From the NCBI RefSeq assembly GCF_021789175.1, contig NZ_CP084560.1:3720001-3784000 (forward strand): a DNA stretch of 64,000 nucleotides, read 5' to 3'. This document shows positions 24,817-34,037 of the stretch, one piece after another; position 1 is the first letter of the stretch, and each line of letters begins with the position of its first letter. Source of the DNA: Arthrobacter sp. FW306-2-2C-D06B. GTDB lineage: Bacteria; Actinomycetota; Actinomycetes; Actinomycetales; Micrococcaceae. The position numbers and the translations under genes were made by a program. The notes under the pieces were generated by a model, which had not been told where the DNA came from, did no database searches, and worked only from the letters and a program-made list of their open reading frames with translations.

Positions 24817-25710
24817 GTGACCGGATGGTACCGAAGACCAGATGTGCTGATGGTGCTGTCTTCCGCGCCCACATACGTGGCGACCCGCGAGGCCCTGAAA
24901 GTTATAGACCCGCAGGACCTGACGCCGCTACGCTACTTGGGTGCCGCCGTCGCGCTCGGCGTGGCCTTGCTCGTCCGGCGGCAGCGACTTACGCTGCGGG
25001 GCCGCGACATTCCGAGGATGCTGGTAGCGGGACTGCTAGGGTATGCAGGCTTCGGCCTACTCCTGAACCTGGGGCAGACGACCGTTCCAGCCGGAACAAC
25101 AAGTCTCCTACTAAACATCTCGCCCGTTTTCGCGTTCATCCTCGGCCATCTCATGTTGCGGGAGAGAACGTCCAGCCTGGGCTACTGGGGCATGCTCCTT
25201 GCTGTGGCAGGGGTCGTCGTCATTACGCTGGGCGATTCCGTGGCTGTCGGCTTCAACGGCGACGCCTTGTACATCGTGGCGGCAGCTCTTCTCTTGTCAG
25301 CATTCCTCATCGTCCAACAGCCTCTGTTGGCACGCGTCCCTCCGCTCGAAGTGGTCTTCTGGGGATCCCTTATCGGCGCAGCGGCCACGCTGCCGACCGC
25401 CCGATTCGCAGTGGCGCCAGCGGAGTTCACGTGGACCGTTTGGTTGGCGCTGGTCGTGCTCGTGGTGGTCTGCACGGTGGTGGCTTACGGTTTCTGGAAT
25501 GTCTCGCTGTCACGGACCAGCGTGGCAGAGGGCGGTTCGCTCCTGTACGTTGTGCCAGTGCTGTCCCTACTGCTCGGGTGGATTTTGCTGGGCGAAGTCC
25601 CCAGTATCGCCTCTCTCCTCGGCGGCACGGCCGCCTTGGCAGGCGTGATCTTGCTCTCGCGGGCAACCGCATCAATCGCACCCCAGAAAGAACTGGAGCC
25701 CGCACCATGA
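24817..25710 (+). CDS. EamA/DMT-superfamily transporter
   Basis: A 297-residue membrane protein with about ten helices and two EamA repeats. Repeat 1 includes TPLRYLGAAVALGVALLVRR, LLLNLGQTTVPAGTTSLLLN and ISPVFAFILGHLMLRERTSS. Repeat 2 includes FWNVSLSRTSVAEGGSLLYV, VPVLSLLLGWILLGEVPSIA. The start is taken as GTG at 24817; ATG at 24850 is possible and would shorten the first helix region. DMT carriers export amino acids, metabolites or drugs. The stop overlaps the ATG of the GAF gene (ATGA), so the two are coupled. Substrate unknown. Confidence 0.8.
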   Translation: MTGWYRRPDVLMVLSSAPTYVATREALKVIDPQDLTPLRYLGAAVALGVALLVRRQRLTLRGRDIPRMLVAGLLGYAGFGLLLNLGQTTVPAGTTSLLLNISPVFAFILGHLMLRERTSSLGYWGMLLAVAGVVVITLGDSVAVGFNGDALYIVAAALLLSAFLIVQQPLLARVPPLEVVFWGSLIGAAATLPTARFAVAPAEFTWTVWLALVVLVVVCTVVAYGFWNVSLSRTSVAEGGSLLYVVPVLSLLLGWILLGEVPSIASLLGGTAALAGVILLSRATASIAPQKELEPAP

Positions 25711-26186
25711 CCGTCCCCCACTTCGAGGAGGAACACGTCGAAATTCCCCTCTCTGCGGACGCGTCCGCCAAGCTCGCCGACATCGCCGCCTCCGTCACAG
25801 CGGACGTGGGCGCATTGCTGACAACCATCTCCCTCTGGCGCCCTGAGACCGAGGACCTGGTCCGGGTGTTTACGACCATGCCAGAGCTCTACCGGGTAGG
25901 TGGGATCTCAAGCGAACTGGGTGAAGACTGGCTCCAACACTGCGTCGTACACCAGGAATCATTCCTCGCTTCGGAGCAGGGAGCGATCGACTCGGATGCT
26001 TTCGAGCACCAGGATGTCCTTGGCGCCCTCAATCTCGGCGCAGCTATCAACGCGGTGATTGTCCACAACGGCCGATTCCTCGGCTGCCTCAATCTGCTGG
26101 ACGTCGCGGGCGCGTACTCGGAGCCATCCGTGCGACGCGCCGAGGCTTACGCCGCGCAGCTCACGGAGGTCATACGCGCTCTCTGA
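25707..26186 (+). CDS. GAF-domain protein
   Basis: A 159-residue soluble protein beginning MTVPHFEEEHVEIPLSADAS. The body is one GAF domain: VTADVGALLTTISLWRPETE, LGEDWLQHCVVHQESFLASE, FEHQDVLGALNLGAAINAVI, VHNGRFLGCLNLLDVAGAYS. No output domain is attached. Its ATG overlaps the stop of the EamA transporter gene, which suggests co-translation. Single GAF proteins of this type can bind small ligands or act as reductases (fRMsr-like), but the catalytic Cys triad of fRMsr is not evident. The ligand is unknown. Confidence 0.7.
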   Translation: MTVPHFEEEHVEIPLSADASAKLADIAASVTADVGALLTTISLWRPETEDLVRVFTTMPELYRVGGISSELGEDWLQHCVVHQESFLASEQGAIDSDAFEHQDVLGALNLGAAINAVIVHNGRFLGCLNLLDVAGAYSEPSVRRAEAYAAQLTEVIRAL

Positions 26187-26275
26187 AGTTCACCTGGAAT
26201 CCACGGCTCCGCACCGGCCCAGTGCCCTTTTGGGACTCGGCCGGCGGGGAGCCACCGACGCTTGCGGGGACGCGC

Positions 26276-27073
26276 TTAGCTTGGACGGGTGTGCCCAGCG
26301 CGGCGCAGGATCATGTCTTCCAGGAGCGAAACGAGCGAGTAGAGAATGATGGACGCCAGGGTGATGACCACGACGGCGGCCCACACCTCATTGTTCTTGG
26401 CCCGGGAGACGGCGGAGATAATGGCGTAGCCGATCCCCTTGCCGGTCGCGAGCCATTCGGCCAGGAGCGCCCCCGTGATGGCTCCCGGAATCGAGACGCG
26501 CAAGGCCGTGAAGAATGCGGGCAACGAGGACGGAAGAGCTACTTTCAGCAGGGAGGTCCAGCGTGAGCCCCCGTACACCTCAATCACCTCGAGCATGCCC
26601 GGCGAAGCTGATCGCAGCCCGAACACCACGGTCACGAGCGCCGGAAACAGCACCACGAGGCCGCCGATTGCCGCCACCGCCGGTTCCTGCCGCCCGAAAA
26701 TCAGGATGATGATGGGCGCGAGGGCCACGAGTGGAACGGAACGCAGCAGCATGGCGATGGGCATGAGTGCATGCTCTACGCCGCGGAAGACGACGAACAG
26801 GGCCGCGATCGCCACGGCGCCCGCGATGCCCGCAGCGAAGCCCATGGAGGCGTCGATGAGCGTCTGGCCGAGGTTTAGGAAGATGGAGGTCCTGTTAGCC
26901 TCCGAGGCCGGAACGGTGAACAGGAAATTGAACACATCGACTGGTCCCTTGCCGACGAACGGCGAGATATGGAAAAGCTGCAGTAGCCCCATCCACAGCA
27001 GCAGGACGACTCCCAGCGACACCACCAAGCCAATCAGCCCCCGTCCCAGGCCTCTAAGCAGTGATCCAGTCAT
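26276..27073 (-). CDS. NMT1/SsuC-type ABC transporter permease (second)
   Basis: A 265-residue permease of the BPD_transp_1 family, with helices at LGRGLIGLVVSLGVVLLLWM, GFAAGIAGAVAIAALFVVFR and others, and the EAA loop EVYGGSRWTSLLKVALPSSL followed by PAFFTALRVSIPGAITGALL. These features match nitrate/taurine/pyrimidine-precursor importers. The ATG at 27073 overlaps the stop of the upstream permease (ATGA). It probably forms a heterodimer with that permease. Confidence 0.88.
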   Translation of the reverse strand: MTGSLLRGLGRGLIGLVVSLGVVLLLWMGLLQLFHISPFVGKGPVDVFNFLFTVPASEANRTSIFLNLGQTLIDASMGFAAGIAGAVAIAALFVVFRGVEHALMPIAMLLRSVPLVALAPIIILIFGRQEPAVAAIGGLVVLFPALVTVVFGLRSASPGMLEVIEVYGGSRWTSLLKVALPSSLPAFFTALRVSIPGAITGALLAEWLATGKGIGYAIISAVSRAKNNEVWAAVVVITLASIILYSLVSLLEDMILRRAGHTRPS

Positions 27074-27933
27074 TGAGAGCCGCCCTTCCGTCCGGCGGTG
27101 CTTGAGGCTGACCACGGCACCAGCAACCTCGTCAGCACACCGAAAGCCGCGTAGCCGAGACCGGCGAGCAATCCGGCCATCAACGCAACTCCCCAGGCGC
27201 GGGCAATCTGCAGGTTCTGCTGCGCGTTGACCATCGCGGGGCCGATGCCCTGGTCCACACCACCTACATATTCGCCCAGGACAGCGCCCAGCACGGCGGC
27301 TGGAACGGCGATCTTGAGGGCGGTCAGAATCCCCGGGAGTGCAGACATGAGCTGGACCTTGAGCAGTTGTTTGATCCGTCCACCACCGTAGACGGCGATG
27401 AGGTCGAGGCTGGACTCGTCCGCGCTCTTTAGCGCCGCTACTGCTCCCACCACGGTGGTGAAGAAGACCGAGATACCGGCCAGCAGCACCGCGGTCCCCG
27501 ATGATTCGCCGTGCCCGGGCGAGCCGATAACGATGAAGGCTAGCGGGCCGATGGCGACGATCGGCAGGCAGTAGCTGATCACCGCCAGCTGGATGACCAG
27601 CCGTTCCAGCGCCGGGACCACCAAGACAGTTGCGGCGAGCAATAACGCGGCGAGATTTCCCCAGAAGTATCCGATGGCGGCTTCTGTTTCGGTGACGCTC
27701 ACATTGGGCCAATAGAAGCTGACACCATCGGTGACGAGCTGGCGGACGACGTCGAACGGCGTCGGAATGGCTCCACCCCCGCCGCCGGCGGAGGCCCCGA
27801 CGCCCGCCAGTACCGTTACCGCAGCGATCCACCACAAGGCGATCGCGCCAAAGACTCCGGCAAGGCCGATGCCCCACGGCGGGAGGCCGCCAAGGCGGGC
27901 TCGGAGACCTGCGCCCGTTGTCATCTCGGTCAT
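27070..27933 (-). CDS. NMT1/SsuC-type ABC transporter permease (first)
   Basis: A 287-residue permease with helices near GIGLAGVFGAIALWWIAAVT and LAALLLAATVLVVPALERLV, and an EAA loop at LIAVYGGGRIKQLLKVQLMS then ALPGILTALKIAVPAAVLGA. A Gly-rich loop (ASAGGGGGAIPTPFDVV) precedes the second helix. It lies 1 bp after the ATPase gene and overlaps the second permease. Two different permeases in one operon suggest a heterodimeric channel, unlike the usual SsuC homodimer. Confidence 0.88.
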   Translation of the reverse strand: MTEMTTGAGLRARLGGLPPWGIGLAGVFGAIALWWIAAVTVLAGVGASAGGGGGAIPTPFDVVRQLVTDGVSFYWPNVSVTETEAAIGYFWGNLAALLLAATVLVVPALERLVIQLAVISYCLPIVAIGPLAFIVIGSPGHGESSGTAVLLAGISVFFTTVVGAVAALKSADESSLDLIAVYGGGRIKQLLKVQLMSALPGILTALKIAVPAAVLGAVLGEYVGGVDQGIGPAMVNAQQNLQIARAWGVALMAGLLAGLGYAAFGVLTRLLVPWSASSTAGRKGGSQ

Positions 27934-27934
27934 G

Positions 27935-28768
27935 TCAGTGCCTCGTTTCCGCGGCTAGCCCGACGTCGCCGAAGAGCAAGTCGGAAGCGCGGTCGCAATA
28001 GGCGTGGAACTCCGGCGTGCGCATCATTTCGGGTGTGCGGGGGCGCGGCAGGTCCACCGTGATGATCTCCTTGATCCGGCCGGGTCGGGCGCTCATCACG
28101 GCAACCACGTCCGAAAGGAAGATCGCCTCGGAAATTCCATGCGTCACCATGAGCGTGGTGGCCGGTTTCTCGGTCCAGATCCGCAACAGCTCCAGGTTGA
28201 GCCGCTGCCTTGTCATGTCATCGAGCGCACCGAACGGTTCGTCAAGGAGCAACACCGAGGGCTTGAGGACAAGCGAACGGGCGATCGACACGCGTTGCCG
28301 CATGCCTCCGGAGAGTTCTGCCGGTTTGGCCTTTTCGAAGCCCTTCAGCCCGATCAGTCCGATCAGCTCATCCACCAGCTCCTGGTCCACGGGCCTTCCT
28401 GCCACTTCAAAAGGCAGACGGATGTTGGCTTCCACGCTGCGCCACGGTAAAAGGGCCGAGTCCTGGAAAGCGATGCCGAGTTCGTGGCCGGTCCGGAGCT
28501 CGGCCGGGGTGTGCCCATCCACCACCACCTGACCGCTGCTTGGCTCCTCCAGCCCGGCCAGAATCCTCAGGATGGTGGATTTGCCGCACCCGGACGGCCC
28601 CAGGAGGGAAAGAAAGGATCCCCGGGAGGTCCGCAGATTGGCGTCTTCCAAGGCCACGACTTTTCGCCGGCCCACGGTAAACGTCTTGTTCAGGTCCCTG
28701 AGCGAGATGCCGGTGCCGGAGAGGAACCCGGCTCCCGATGTCGAAGTAGTTTGAGCGCTGGTTTCCAT
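27935..28768 (-). CDS. NMT1/SsuB-type ABC transporter ATPase
   Basis: A 277-residue ATPase beginning [20 protein letters not shown]. Walker A is [20 protein letters not shown], the Q-loop [20 protein letters not shown], the signature [20 protein letters not shown] and Walker [17 protein letters not shown], followed by the His switch [14 protein letters not shown]. These are the nitrate/sulfonate/taurine family hallmarks. The ATG at 28768 with AAGGA upstream is preferred to a start further out. It serves the two permeases immediately downstream. Confidence 0.92.
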   Translation of the reverse strand: METSAQTTSTSGAGFLSGTGISLRDLNKTFTVGRRKVVALEDANLRTSRGSFLSLLGPSGCGKSTILRILAGLEEPSSGQVVVDGHTPAELRTGHELGIAFQDSALLPWRSVEANIRLPFEVAGRPVDQELVDELIGLIGLKGFEKAKPAELSGGMRQRVSIARSLVLKPSVLLLDEPFGALDDMTRQRLNLELLRIWTEKPATTLMVTHGISEAIFLSDVVAVMSARPGRIKEIITVDLPRPRTPEMMRTPEFHAYCDRASDLLFGDVGLAAETRH

Positions 28769-28793
28769 GTGACTGCAGTCCTTGCCCCGGGTC

Positions 28794-29876
28794 CTACTTG
28801 AGGCCCGGGTTTTCCTTGTAGACCTCGCCAAGGAGGCTCATGTCGAAGATCTTGTCCGCCGTGGTGTCGTAGCCGGCCAGCTTGAGGATCTCGATGTTCT
28901 TGGCCATCAGCGCATCTGAAACCGTGAAAAGACCATTCGCCTTGGTTTCATCGCTGACGATGAGCTTGGTGTTCTGGGCTTCGGCCTGGCCCTTTTCCTT
29001 GGCTACGCTCAGGCCAAGCTCCTTACCGTAGACCTCCACTGCGAGACGCGCCGACTCCGCTGCGTCGGCTACGGCGTCCTTCCAACCCTTGATGGAAGCG
29101 GCCAGAAAGGCCTTCAGCTCCGCGCGCTTGTTCTTGATGGCGTCCTCTGTTGCCACGAAGCTCTCGGCAATGAACGGCAGGCCGTTGTCGGCGAACGGCA
29201 ACACCGTCGTCTTGTGTCCGCCGAGCTCCAGCGTGAGGACTTCGTTGGTCAGGTAGGCGAAAAAGCCGTCGACATCCCCGTTGGTCAGGGGCTGGGGATC
29301 GTATTGGACCGGCACCTTGGTGACCTTGCCGGCGTCGATCTTGTTGACCTTCAGGAGGGCATCAAACAGTGTCTCGTTCACGCCGGCCTGCACCCCGATC
29401 TTCTTGCCGATCAGGTCCTCGGGCTTGGTGATCGGCTTCGTGGCGAGCGAGACGATGGTGAAAGGGTTCTTTTGGTAGGTAGAGCCGATGATCTTCAGCG
29501 GAGCGCCCTCATTGAGGATGACCGGGGCAACGCCCACAGGCGAGGACGTGCCAACCAGCGCCTTGCCTGAGAGCACCATGGTCTCCGCAGACGCACCGCC
29601 GGGGCCACCGGCAATCAGGTTGACCTTCTCGAAGCCGGCTGCCTTGTAGTAGCCCTTGGAGTCGGCGAAGTACTCGCCGGCGAACTCCGAGTTCTTCAAC
29701 CAGGACAGCTGGACTTCGAGAGTTCCGAACGAGGCCGCGGACGGAGTGCCCGACGAGGTGGCTGCCGAGCCGGTACCGCAGCCGGCCAACGCCAGCAGGC
29801 CGAGCGAGGAAATGCCCGCCATGACTGCCCTGCGCGAGGGGCGGGCGGCGGCCTGTTCCTGAGTGCTGATGCTCAT
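28794..29876 (-). CDS. NMT1/SsuA-type ABC substrate-binding lipoprotein
   Basis: A 360-residue lipoprotein with signal [20 protein letters not shown] (lipobox LAGC, twin Arg). The body is NMT1/THI5-like: [60 protein letters not shown]. The ATG at 29876 with GGAG 8 nt upstream was chosen over ATGs at 29888 and 29918. It heads an operon with one ATPase and two permeases. Family ligands include sulfonates, nitrate, pyrimidine precursors and riboflavin; no riboswitch or enzyme gene nearby narrows this. Confidence 0.88.
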   Translation of the reverse strand: MSISTQEQAAARPSRRAVMAGISSLGLLALAGCGTGSAATSSGTPSAASFGTLEVQLSWLKNSEFAGEYFADSKGYYKAAGFEKVNLIAGGPGGASAETMVLSGKALVGTSSPVGVAPVILNEGAPLKIIGSTYQKNPFTIVSLATKPITKPEDLIGKKIGVQAGVNETLFDALLKVNKIDAGKVTKVPVQYDPQPLTNGDVDGFFAYLTNEVLTLELGGHKTTVLPFADNGLPFIAESFVATEDAIKNKRAELKAFLAASIKGWKDAVADAAESARLAVEVYGKELGLSVAKEKGQAEAQNTKLIVSDETKANGLFTVSDALMAKNIEILKLAGYDTTADKIFDMSLLGEVYKENPGLK

Positions 29877-30019
29877 AGTGATCTCCATATCGGGATGCCT
29901 CCGGTTCAATCGGGACACAATCGTCCCGTGACCTCCACGCTATGGAACAAATGTTTCAGCGAATGGATGTGGCTTGTTTCTGGCGGGTAACAAGTTCCAT
30001 CGGCGCCGTGGCCGAGGGG

Positions 30020-30574
30020 CTACTTCCGGGCGCGCCACTCGGAGTCGAGCATCGCGTAGATGACTTCAGTGGACCATTGGCCCTTGTAGTGCCAGTTGTC
30101 CACGAGCTCGGCTTCGCGGCGCATCCCAAGCCGCTCGCACAATCCCGACGACGACGTGTTGAGGGCATCGAGCTTGGCGTCGATCCGGTGGAACATGAGG
30201 GTCTCAAAACCCAGACGGAGAACGGCGTTGGCCGCCTCGGCGGCGTAGCCCTGCCCTCGGCTGCCCGGAGCCAGGATCCAGCCGATTTCGGCCTGTCCCG
30301 TGCCCGGCAGCCATTTGAGCACCACTTCGCCAAGCAGCCCCGGCGAGTCCGCCCGCTCTATGGCGAGGCACACCCAGTCGCCCTCTTGCTCGAAGGTGAA
30401 GTTGGCGTAGCGGCCCAGCGCTTCCATGGACTGCGTAAGGGTCAATTCCTGCCTGAGCAGGAATCGCGCAGTCTCGGGCAGTGACTGGTAGGCGTGGAAT
30501 CGCTCCAGGTCGGTGGCCTCGAATCTGCGAAGCACAAGCCTCGGAGTCCTGATGGGGAGTTCGATAAGCGGCAT
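30020..30574 (-). CDS. GNAT N-acetyltransferase, RimJ/RimL type
   Basis: A 184-residue Acetyltransf_3-type protein: RTPRLVLRRFEATDLERFHA at the N-terminus, GWILAPGSRGQGYAAEAANA as the acetyl-CoA loop (R/Q-x-x-G-x-G/A) and TLMFHRIDAKLDALNTSSSG then LCERLGMRREAELVDNWHYK at the end. Such enzymes acetylate protein N-termini, small amines or antibiotics. It is monocistronic and divergent from the phenylacetate genes. The target is unknown. Confidence 0.85.
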   Translation of the reverse strand: MPLIELPIRTPRLVLRRFEATDLERFHAYQSLPETARFLLRQELTLTQSMEALGRYANFTFEQEGDWVCLAIERADSPGLLGEVVLKWLPGTGQAEIGWILAPGSRGQGYAAEAANAVLRLGFETLMFHRIDAKLDALNTSSSGLCERLGMRREAELVDNWHYKGQWSTEVIYAMLDSEWRARK

Positions 30575-30637
30575 GCCACGAGGCTACTACGTCGGGGTTT
30601 TTGGGGGTCCGGATCCGTCCCGCCGAGCGGTCACCCC

Positions 30638-30682
30638 TTGACAGTTCAAGCAAACTGGGATTACCTAATGAACATTCGGTAA
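30638..30682 (+). promoter_or_regulatory. paaI-paaK promoter with PaaR-type operator
   Basis: TTGACA at 30638-30643 is followed after 17 bp by TTACCT, where the 22-bp dyad TTACCTAATGA / ACATTCGGTAA (30661-30682) begins, so an operator covers the -10 region. Similar dyads lie before paaZ (36758-36779) and the thiolase gene (52971-52992). A TetR-type repressor encoded in this operon (32592-33203) is the likely ligand. Confidence 0.65.
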
Positions 30683-30704
30683 ATAAAGCTGGAGGCAACG
30701 ACGC

Positions 30705-31187
30705 ATGGTTGAGACCACCCTTTCTGGCGCAGCGCAGCACCAGATCCTCAAGAACGACTACGCCTCCGAGTGGATGGGCCTGGAGGTGCTCAAGGTCGAC
30801 GACGGCCACGCCACCGTCCGCATGAAGCTCCGGCAGGAAATGCTCAACGGCTTCGGAATGGCCCACGGCGGAATGATCTTCGCCTTCGCTGATTCAGCGT
30901 TTGCCCTGGCCTGCAACCCGGCCAACCCCTCGCCGTCGGAAGCGGACACCATAACTGTCGCCGCCGGCGTCGACATCAACTTCCTCAAGCCGGCCTATCA
31001 AGGCCAGGTGATCACCGCCGTCGCGAACCGTCGCGCCCACAACGGCCGCAGCGGCCTGTACGACATCCAAATCTTCGCGGCCGACGCAAGCGAACCTGCC
31101 GCCGGCGGGTCGACCGAAGTTCCGGGCAGCTACGGCGAGCTCATCGCCGAGTTCCGTGGCCGCAGCCGCACCATCTCCAAGAAGTAG
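30705..31187 (+). CDS. paaI: Phenylacetate-pathway acyl-CoA thioesterase PaaI
   Basis: A 160-residue hot-dog thioesterase. Key motif FGMAHGGMIFAFADSAFALA carries the catalytic Asn/Asp-type helix (HGG...D), followed by AAGVDINFLKPAYQGQVITA, typical of PaaI. PaaI hydrolyses dead-end hydroxyphenylacetyl-CoA and related thioesters, freeing CoA. It begins a paaI-paaK-paaR run with 7 bp to paaK and GGAGG 12 nt before the ATG. The C-terminal tail (ASEPAAGGSTEVPGSYGEL) is variable. Confidence 0.88.
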   Translation: MVETTLSGAAQHQILKNDYASEWMGLEVLKVDDGHATVRMKLRQEMLNGFGMAHGGMIFAFADSAFALACNPANPSPSEADTITVAAGVDINFLKPAYQGQVITAVANRRAHNGRSGLYDIQIFAADASEPAAGGSTEVPGSYGELIAEFRGRSRTISKK

Positions 31188-31194
31188 GAAGACC

Positions 31195-32547
31195 ATGACA
31201 CAGAACACCGTCGCCGCTCCCGACGCACCGCTTAACACCGCACAGCTGGACCGCGAAGAAACCATTTCCCGCGACGAGCTCGAGGCCCTGCAGCTCAGTC
31301 GCCTCCAGCACACCGTGGCCTACGCCTACGATCGCGTCCCGCTGTACAAGCGCAAGTTCGACGACGCCGGCGTCCACCCTTCCGATCTCCGCGAACTGTC
31401 CGATCTCGGCAAGTTCCCGTACACCACCAAGGAAGACCTCCGCCAGGAATACCCCTTCGGCATGTTCGCCGTGCCGCAGGCCGAAGTCGCCCGCATCCAC
31501 GCGAGCTCAGGCACCACAGGCCGGCCGACCGTCGTCGGGTACACCAAAAACGACCTCGCCAACTGGGCGACCCTGGTGGCCCGCTCGCTCCGTGCTTCCG
31601 GGGTCCGCCCCGGCATGAAGGTCCACAACGCCTACGGCTACGGCCTGTTCACCGGCGGCCTGGGCGCCCACGCGGGTGCCGAAGCGCTGGGGTGCACTGT
31701 CATCCCGATGTCGGGCGGCCAGACCGAACGCCAGATCCAGCTGATCCAGGACTTCAAGCCGGACGCCATCCTGGCAACGCCGACTTACCTGCTCACCATC
31801 GCCGACGCCATGGCGCACATGGGTGTCGATCCGGCGTCGACCTCGCTCAAGTACGCGGTGCTCGGAGCCGAACCGTGGACCGAGGAAATGCGGCACGAGC
31901 TCGAGACCACCATGGATATCAAAGCCTGCGACATCTACGGGCTCTCCGAGGTCATGGGTCCGGGCGTTGCCGGCGAAGCCGTGGAGACCCAGGACGGCTG
32001 CCACATCTGGGAAGACCACTTCCGCCCTGAGATCATCGATCCGTTCGACCCCTCCCGCGGGGAAAGTGCCGTGCTGGCCGACGGTGAACCGGGCGAACTC
32101 GTCTTCACCTCGCTCACCAAGGAAGCGCTGCCGATCATCCGGTACCGCACCAAGGACCTCACCCGCCTGCTGCCCGGCACGGCCCGCCCCGCGCACCGCC
32201 GCATGGGCCGCATCACCGGACGCAGCGACGACATGATCATCCTGCGCGGCGTGAACCTCTTCCCCTCGCAGATCGAGGAAATTGCCCTGCGCATCCCCGA
32301 ACTCAGCCCGCACTTCCAGCTCGAACTCACCCGCCCCGAGGGCAAGCGCATGGATTCGCTGACGGTCAAGATTGAGCGGCGCGAGAACGTTTCCGTCGAG
32401 GCGGGCACGACGGCGGCACACGCCTTGCGCGAGCAGATCAAGATCCACGTGGGTTCTTCGTGCGTGGTGGACGTCGTGGAGCCGGGTTCGCTTGAGCGCT
32501 CCAACGGCAAGCTGCGCCGCGTCTACGACATGCGACCCAAGAGGTAA
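31195..32547 (+). CDS. paaK: Phenylacetate-CoA ligase
   Basis: A 450-residue adenylate-forming enzyme. The P-loop is ARIHASSGTTGRPTVVGYTK. Other landmarks are LSRLQHTVAYAYDRVPLYKR near the N-terminus, the helix DIYGLSEVMGPGVAGEAVET, IIRYRTKDLTRLLPG and RITGRSDDMIILRGVNLFPS. All fit PaaK. It converts phenylacetate, CoA and ATP to phenylacetyl-CoA, the first step of the aerobic hybrid pathway. The ATG at 31195 (AGGAAG upstream) was chosen over an in-frame ATG at 31156 inside paaI. Confidence 0.95.
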   Translation: MTQNTVAAPDAPLNTAQLDREETISRDELEALQLSRLQHTVAYAYDRVPLYKRKFDDAGVHPSDLRELSDLGKFPYTTKEDLRQEYPFGMFAVPQAEVARIHASSGTTGRPTVVGYTKNDLANWATLVARSLRASGVRPGMKVHNAYGYGLFTGGLGAHAGAEALGCTVIPMSGGQTERQIQLIQDFKPDAILATPTYLLTIADAMAHMGVDPASTSLKYAVLGAEPWTEEMRHELETTMDIKACDIYGLSEVMGPGVAGEAVETQDGCHIWEDHFRPEIIDPFDPSRGESAVLADGEPGELVFTSLTKEALPIIRYRTKDLTRLLPGTARPAHRRMGRITGRSDDMIILRGVNLFPSQIEEIALRIPELSPHFQLELTRPEGKRMDSLTVKIERRENVSVEAGTTAAHALREQIKIHVGSSCVVDVVEPGSLERSNGKLRRVYDMRPKR

Positions 32548-32569
32548 CGTGGCCGGGCGGATGCGCGAA

Positions 32570-32592
32570 TCAACCGAACGTTCATGAGAAAA
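32570..32592 (+). promoter_or_regulatory. Partial PaaR-type half-site before paaR
   Basis: CAACCGAACGTTC at 32571-32583 matches one half of the dyads at 30661, 36758 and 52971 (ACCGAACG) but the other half is poor. It lies directly before the TetR gene start, so weak autoregulation is possible. Confidence 0.3.
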
Positions 32593-33203
32593 TGGCCAGC
32601 ATGCCTAGTGAAACAGTAACCAAGCGGGGACGCCCCGGATACGACCAGCAATCAGTGCTGCTCATCGCCGTCGACGTCTTCAACCGCCACGGTTACGATG
32701 CCACGTCCATGGGCATTCTGGCCGAAAACCTCGGGATCTCAAAGTCGGCCATCTACCACCACGTGCCTTCCAAGGGCGACCTCCTGAAGCTCGCCCTGGA
32801 GCACGCGTTGGGTGGGCTCGAGGCCATCCTGGAACAGCCCGAGGCTGTGACCGGGGCAGCAGATGCCCGCCTGGAATTTGTCCTGCGGCAGACCATCGCC
32901 GTACTGGTGGAGCGCCTGCCGTTCGTCACGCTGCTCCTGCGTCTCCGCGGCAATACGGACATCGAGCGTGATGCGCTGGAACGGCGTCGTGCCTTCGACC
33001 ACAAGGTGGCCGCGCTGATCTCGGCTGCCCGCGAAGAGGGCACGCTGCGCCAGGACATCGATCCGCGCACCGTGACCCGGCTCCTGTTCGGCACCATCAA
33101 CTCGATCGTGGAGTGGTACAAGCCGGGCGGCTCACTCTCCCCGCAGCGCCTGGCCGACGACGTCATCACCATGGCGTTCGACGGCCTCCACGCCTCGGCG
33201 TAG
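32592..33203 (+). CDS. paaR: TetR-family regulator, probable PaaR
   Basis: A 203-residue TetR protein. The HTH reads LIAVDVFNRHGYDATSMGIL, then AENLGISKSAIYHHVPSKGD. The C-terminal domain (RLPFVTLLLRLRGNTDIERD and IDPRTVTRLLFGTINSIVEW) is of the TetR_C_17/PaaR-like type. It follows paaK by 44 bp. Actinobacterial PaaR repressors respond to phenylacetyl-CoA and bind a 22-bp palindrome with ACCG and CGGT half-sites; the three dyads in this window fit. Name and ligand are inferred from context. Confidence 0.75.
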   Translation: MASMPSETVTKRGRPGYDQQSVLLIAVDVFNRHGYDATSMGILAENLGISKSAIYHHVPSKGDLLKLALEHALGGLEAILEQPEAVTGAADARLEFVLRQTIAVLVERLPFVTLLLRLRGNTDIERDALERRRAFDHKVAALISAAREEGTLRQDIDPRTVTRLLFGTINSIVEWYKPGGSLSPQRLADDVITMAFDGLHASA

Positions 33204-33234
33204 GTTCGTTCCCCTCCGTCCCTGCCCTCCCCCT

Positions 33235-33402
33235 GCGACGCCCGCTCACATATACGGCACCCTCCCCCCAACGCCGGCTCACATAAACGGCACCCTCCCT
33301 CAACGCCGGCTCACATAAACGGCACCCTCCCCAACGCCCGCTCACATATACGGCCACTTGACAGAACGCTCGCTCACAAAAAGGTGAGCGAGCGTTCTGT
33401 GG
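33235..33402. repeat. 32-bp-type repeat array, locus 2
   Basis: Between two convergent genes lie four head-to-tail units starting CGCC(C/G)GCTCACATA(T/A)ACGGC at about 33239, 33272, 33304 and 33335, spaced 31-33 bp. A fifth core CGCTCGCTCAC then starts the hairpin at 33361-33400. The spacer CACCCTCCC is shared inside this array but differs from the other loci. Confidence 0.8.
33361..33400. terminator. Bidirectional terminator hairpin between paaR and VOC gene
   Basis: ACAGAACGCTCGCTCAC (33361-33377) and GTGAGCGAGCGTTCTGT (33384-33400) form a perfect 17-bp stem with loop AAAAAG. It sits between two convergent stop codons and is made from two inverted cores of the 32-bp-type repeat family. Confidence 0.7.
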
Positions 33403-33419
33403 CGCGTTCGTGAGTGTTT

Positions 33420-33827
33420 TCAGAGCTGGTATTCGGCCTGGATCCCTAGGCTTTCATGGACGCAGAGGATGTTGTTTTCCGTGTCCATGAACCAAGCGCA
33501 ACGGTCGGCGTCCGTAGTGCAAATGTGGTGTTCTGTCTTGAGATCCGGGAGGTCGTAATCCCGGAATTCGACGCCGCTCGCCTCCATTTCGTCGACTGTC
33601 CGCTCGATGTCACTGACTTCAAAGGAAAGGGCAGTGTGCGATGAGTGCATGCCGTCCTTGATGGGCATCAACTGCAGCATGGGACCGCCGTCGATGCCGA
33701 ACAAATCATTTCCATCCCAGGTCATGCCGCGATGAGGGAGGCCGAGTTTCTCCGCGTAAAAACTGCGGGCTCGGTCCACGTCGTCGACGGGCAAGACGGT
33801 TGTGGCTGTTCTGAGTGCTAGGTTCAT
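33420..33827 (-). CDS. VOC-family (glyoxalase-like) protein
   Basis: A 135-residue single VOC domain: TTVLPVDDVDRARSFYAEKL at the N-terminus, GPMLQLMPIKDGMHSSHTAL in the middle, and CAWFMDTENNILCVHESLG at the end. Possible metal ligands are His (SSHTALSFEV) and Glu or His near the C-terminus (CVHE). No neighbour suggests a substrate. VOC members include lyases, dioxygenases and resistance proteins. Confidence 0.8.
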   Translation of the reverse strand: MNLALRTATTVLPVDDVDRARSFYAEKLGLPHRGMTWDGNDLFGIDGGPMLQLMPIKDGMHSSHTALSFEVSDIERTVDEMEASGVEFRDYDLPDLKTEHHICTTDADRCAWFMDTENNILCVHESLGIQAEYQL

Positions 33828-34037
33828 TTCGCCACCTCCTACGCAAAAAATCTTACGCCGGGCGGGATCGGAAAGACCTTGAGAGCGTGCGTTAGCCTAA
33901 ACCGTTGTCTGGGCGACGACGGCGGCCTAATATGTGCACAGCCCCCTCGCAGGGGAACAACTCCGGGACCTTCCCTCAACGGGTGATGGGAGCACCTGAG
34001 GAGGCCCGAGTCCTGGACATCACGGGACGGGAAGACA

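Noticed and set aside
24825..25706. Upstream extension of the GAF frame
   Set aside because: It overlaps the EamA gene out of frame. The ATG at 25707 gives a complete GAF domain.
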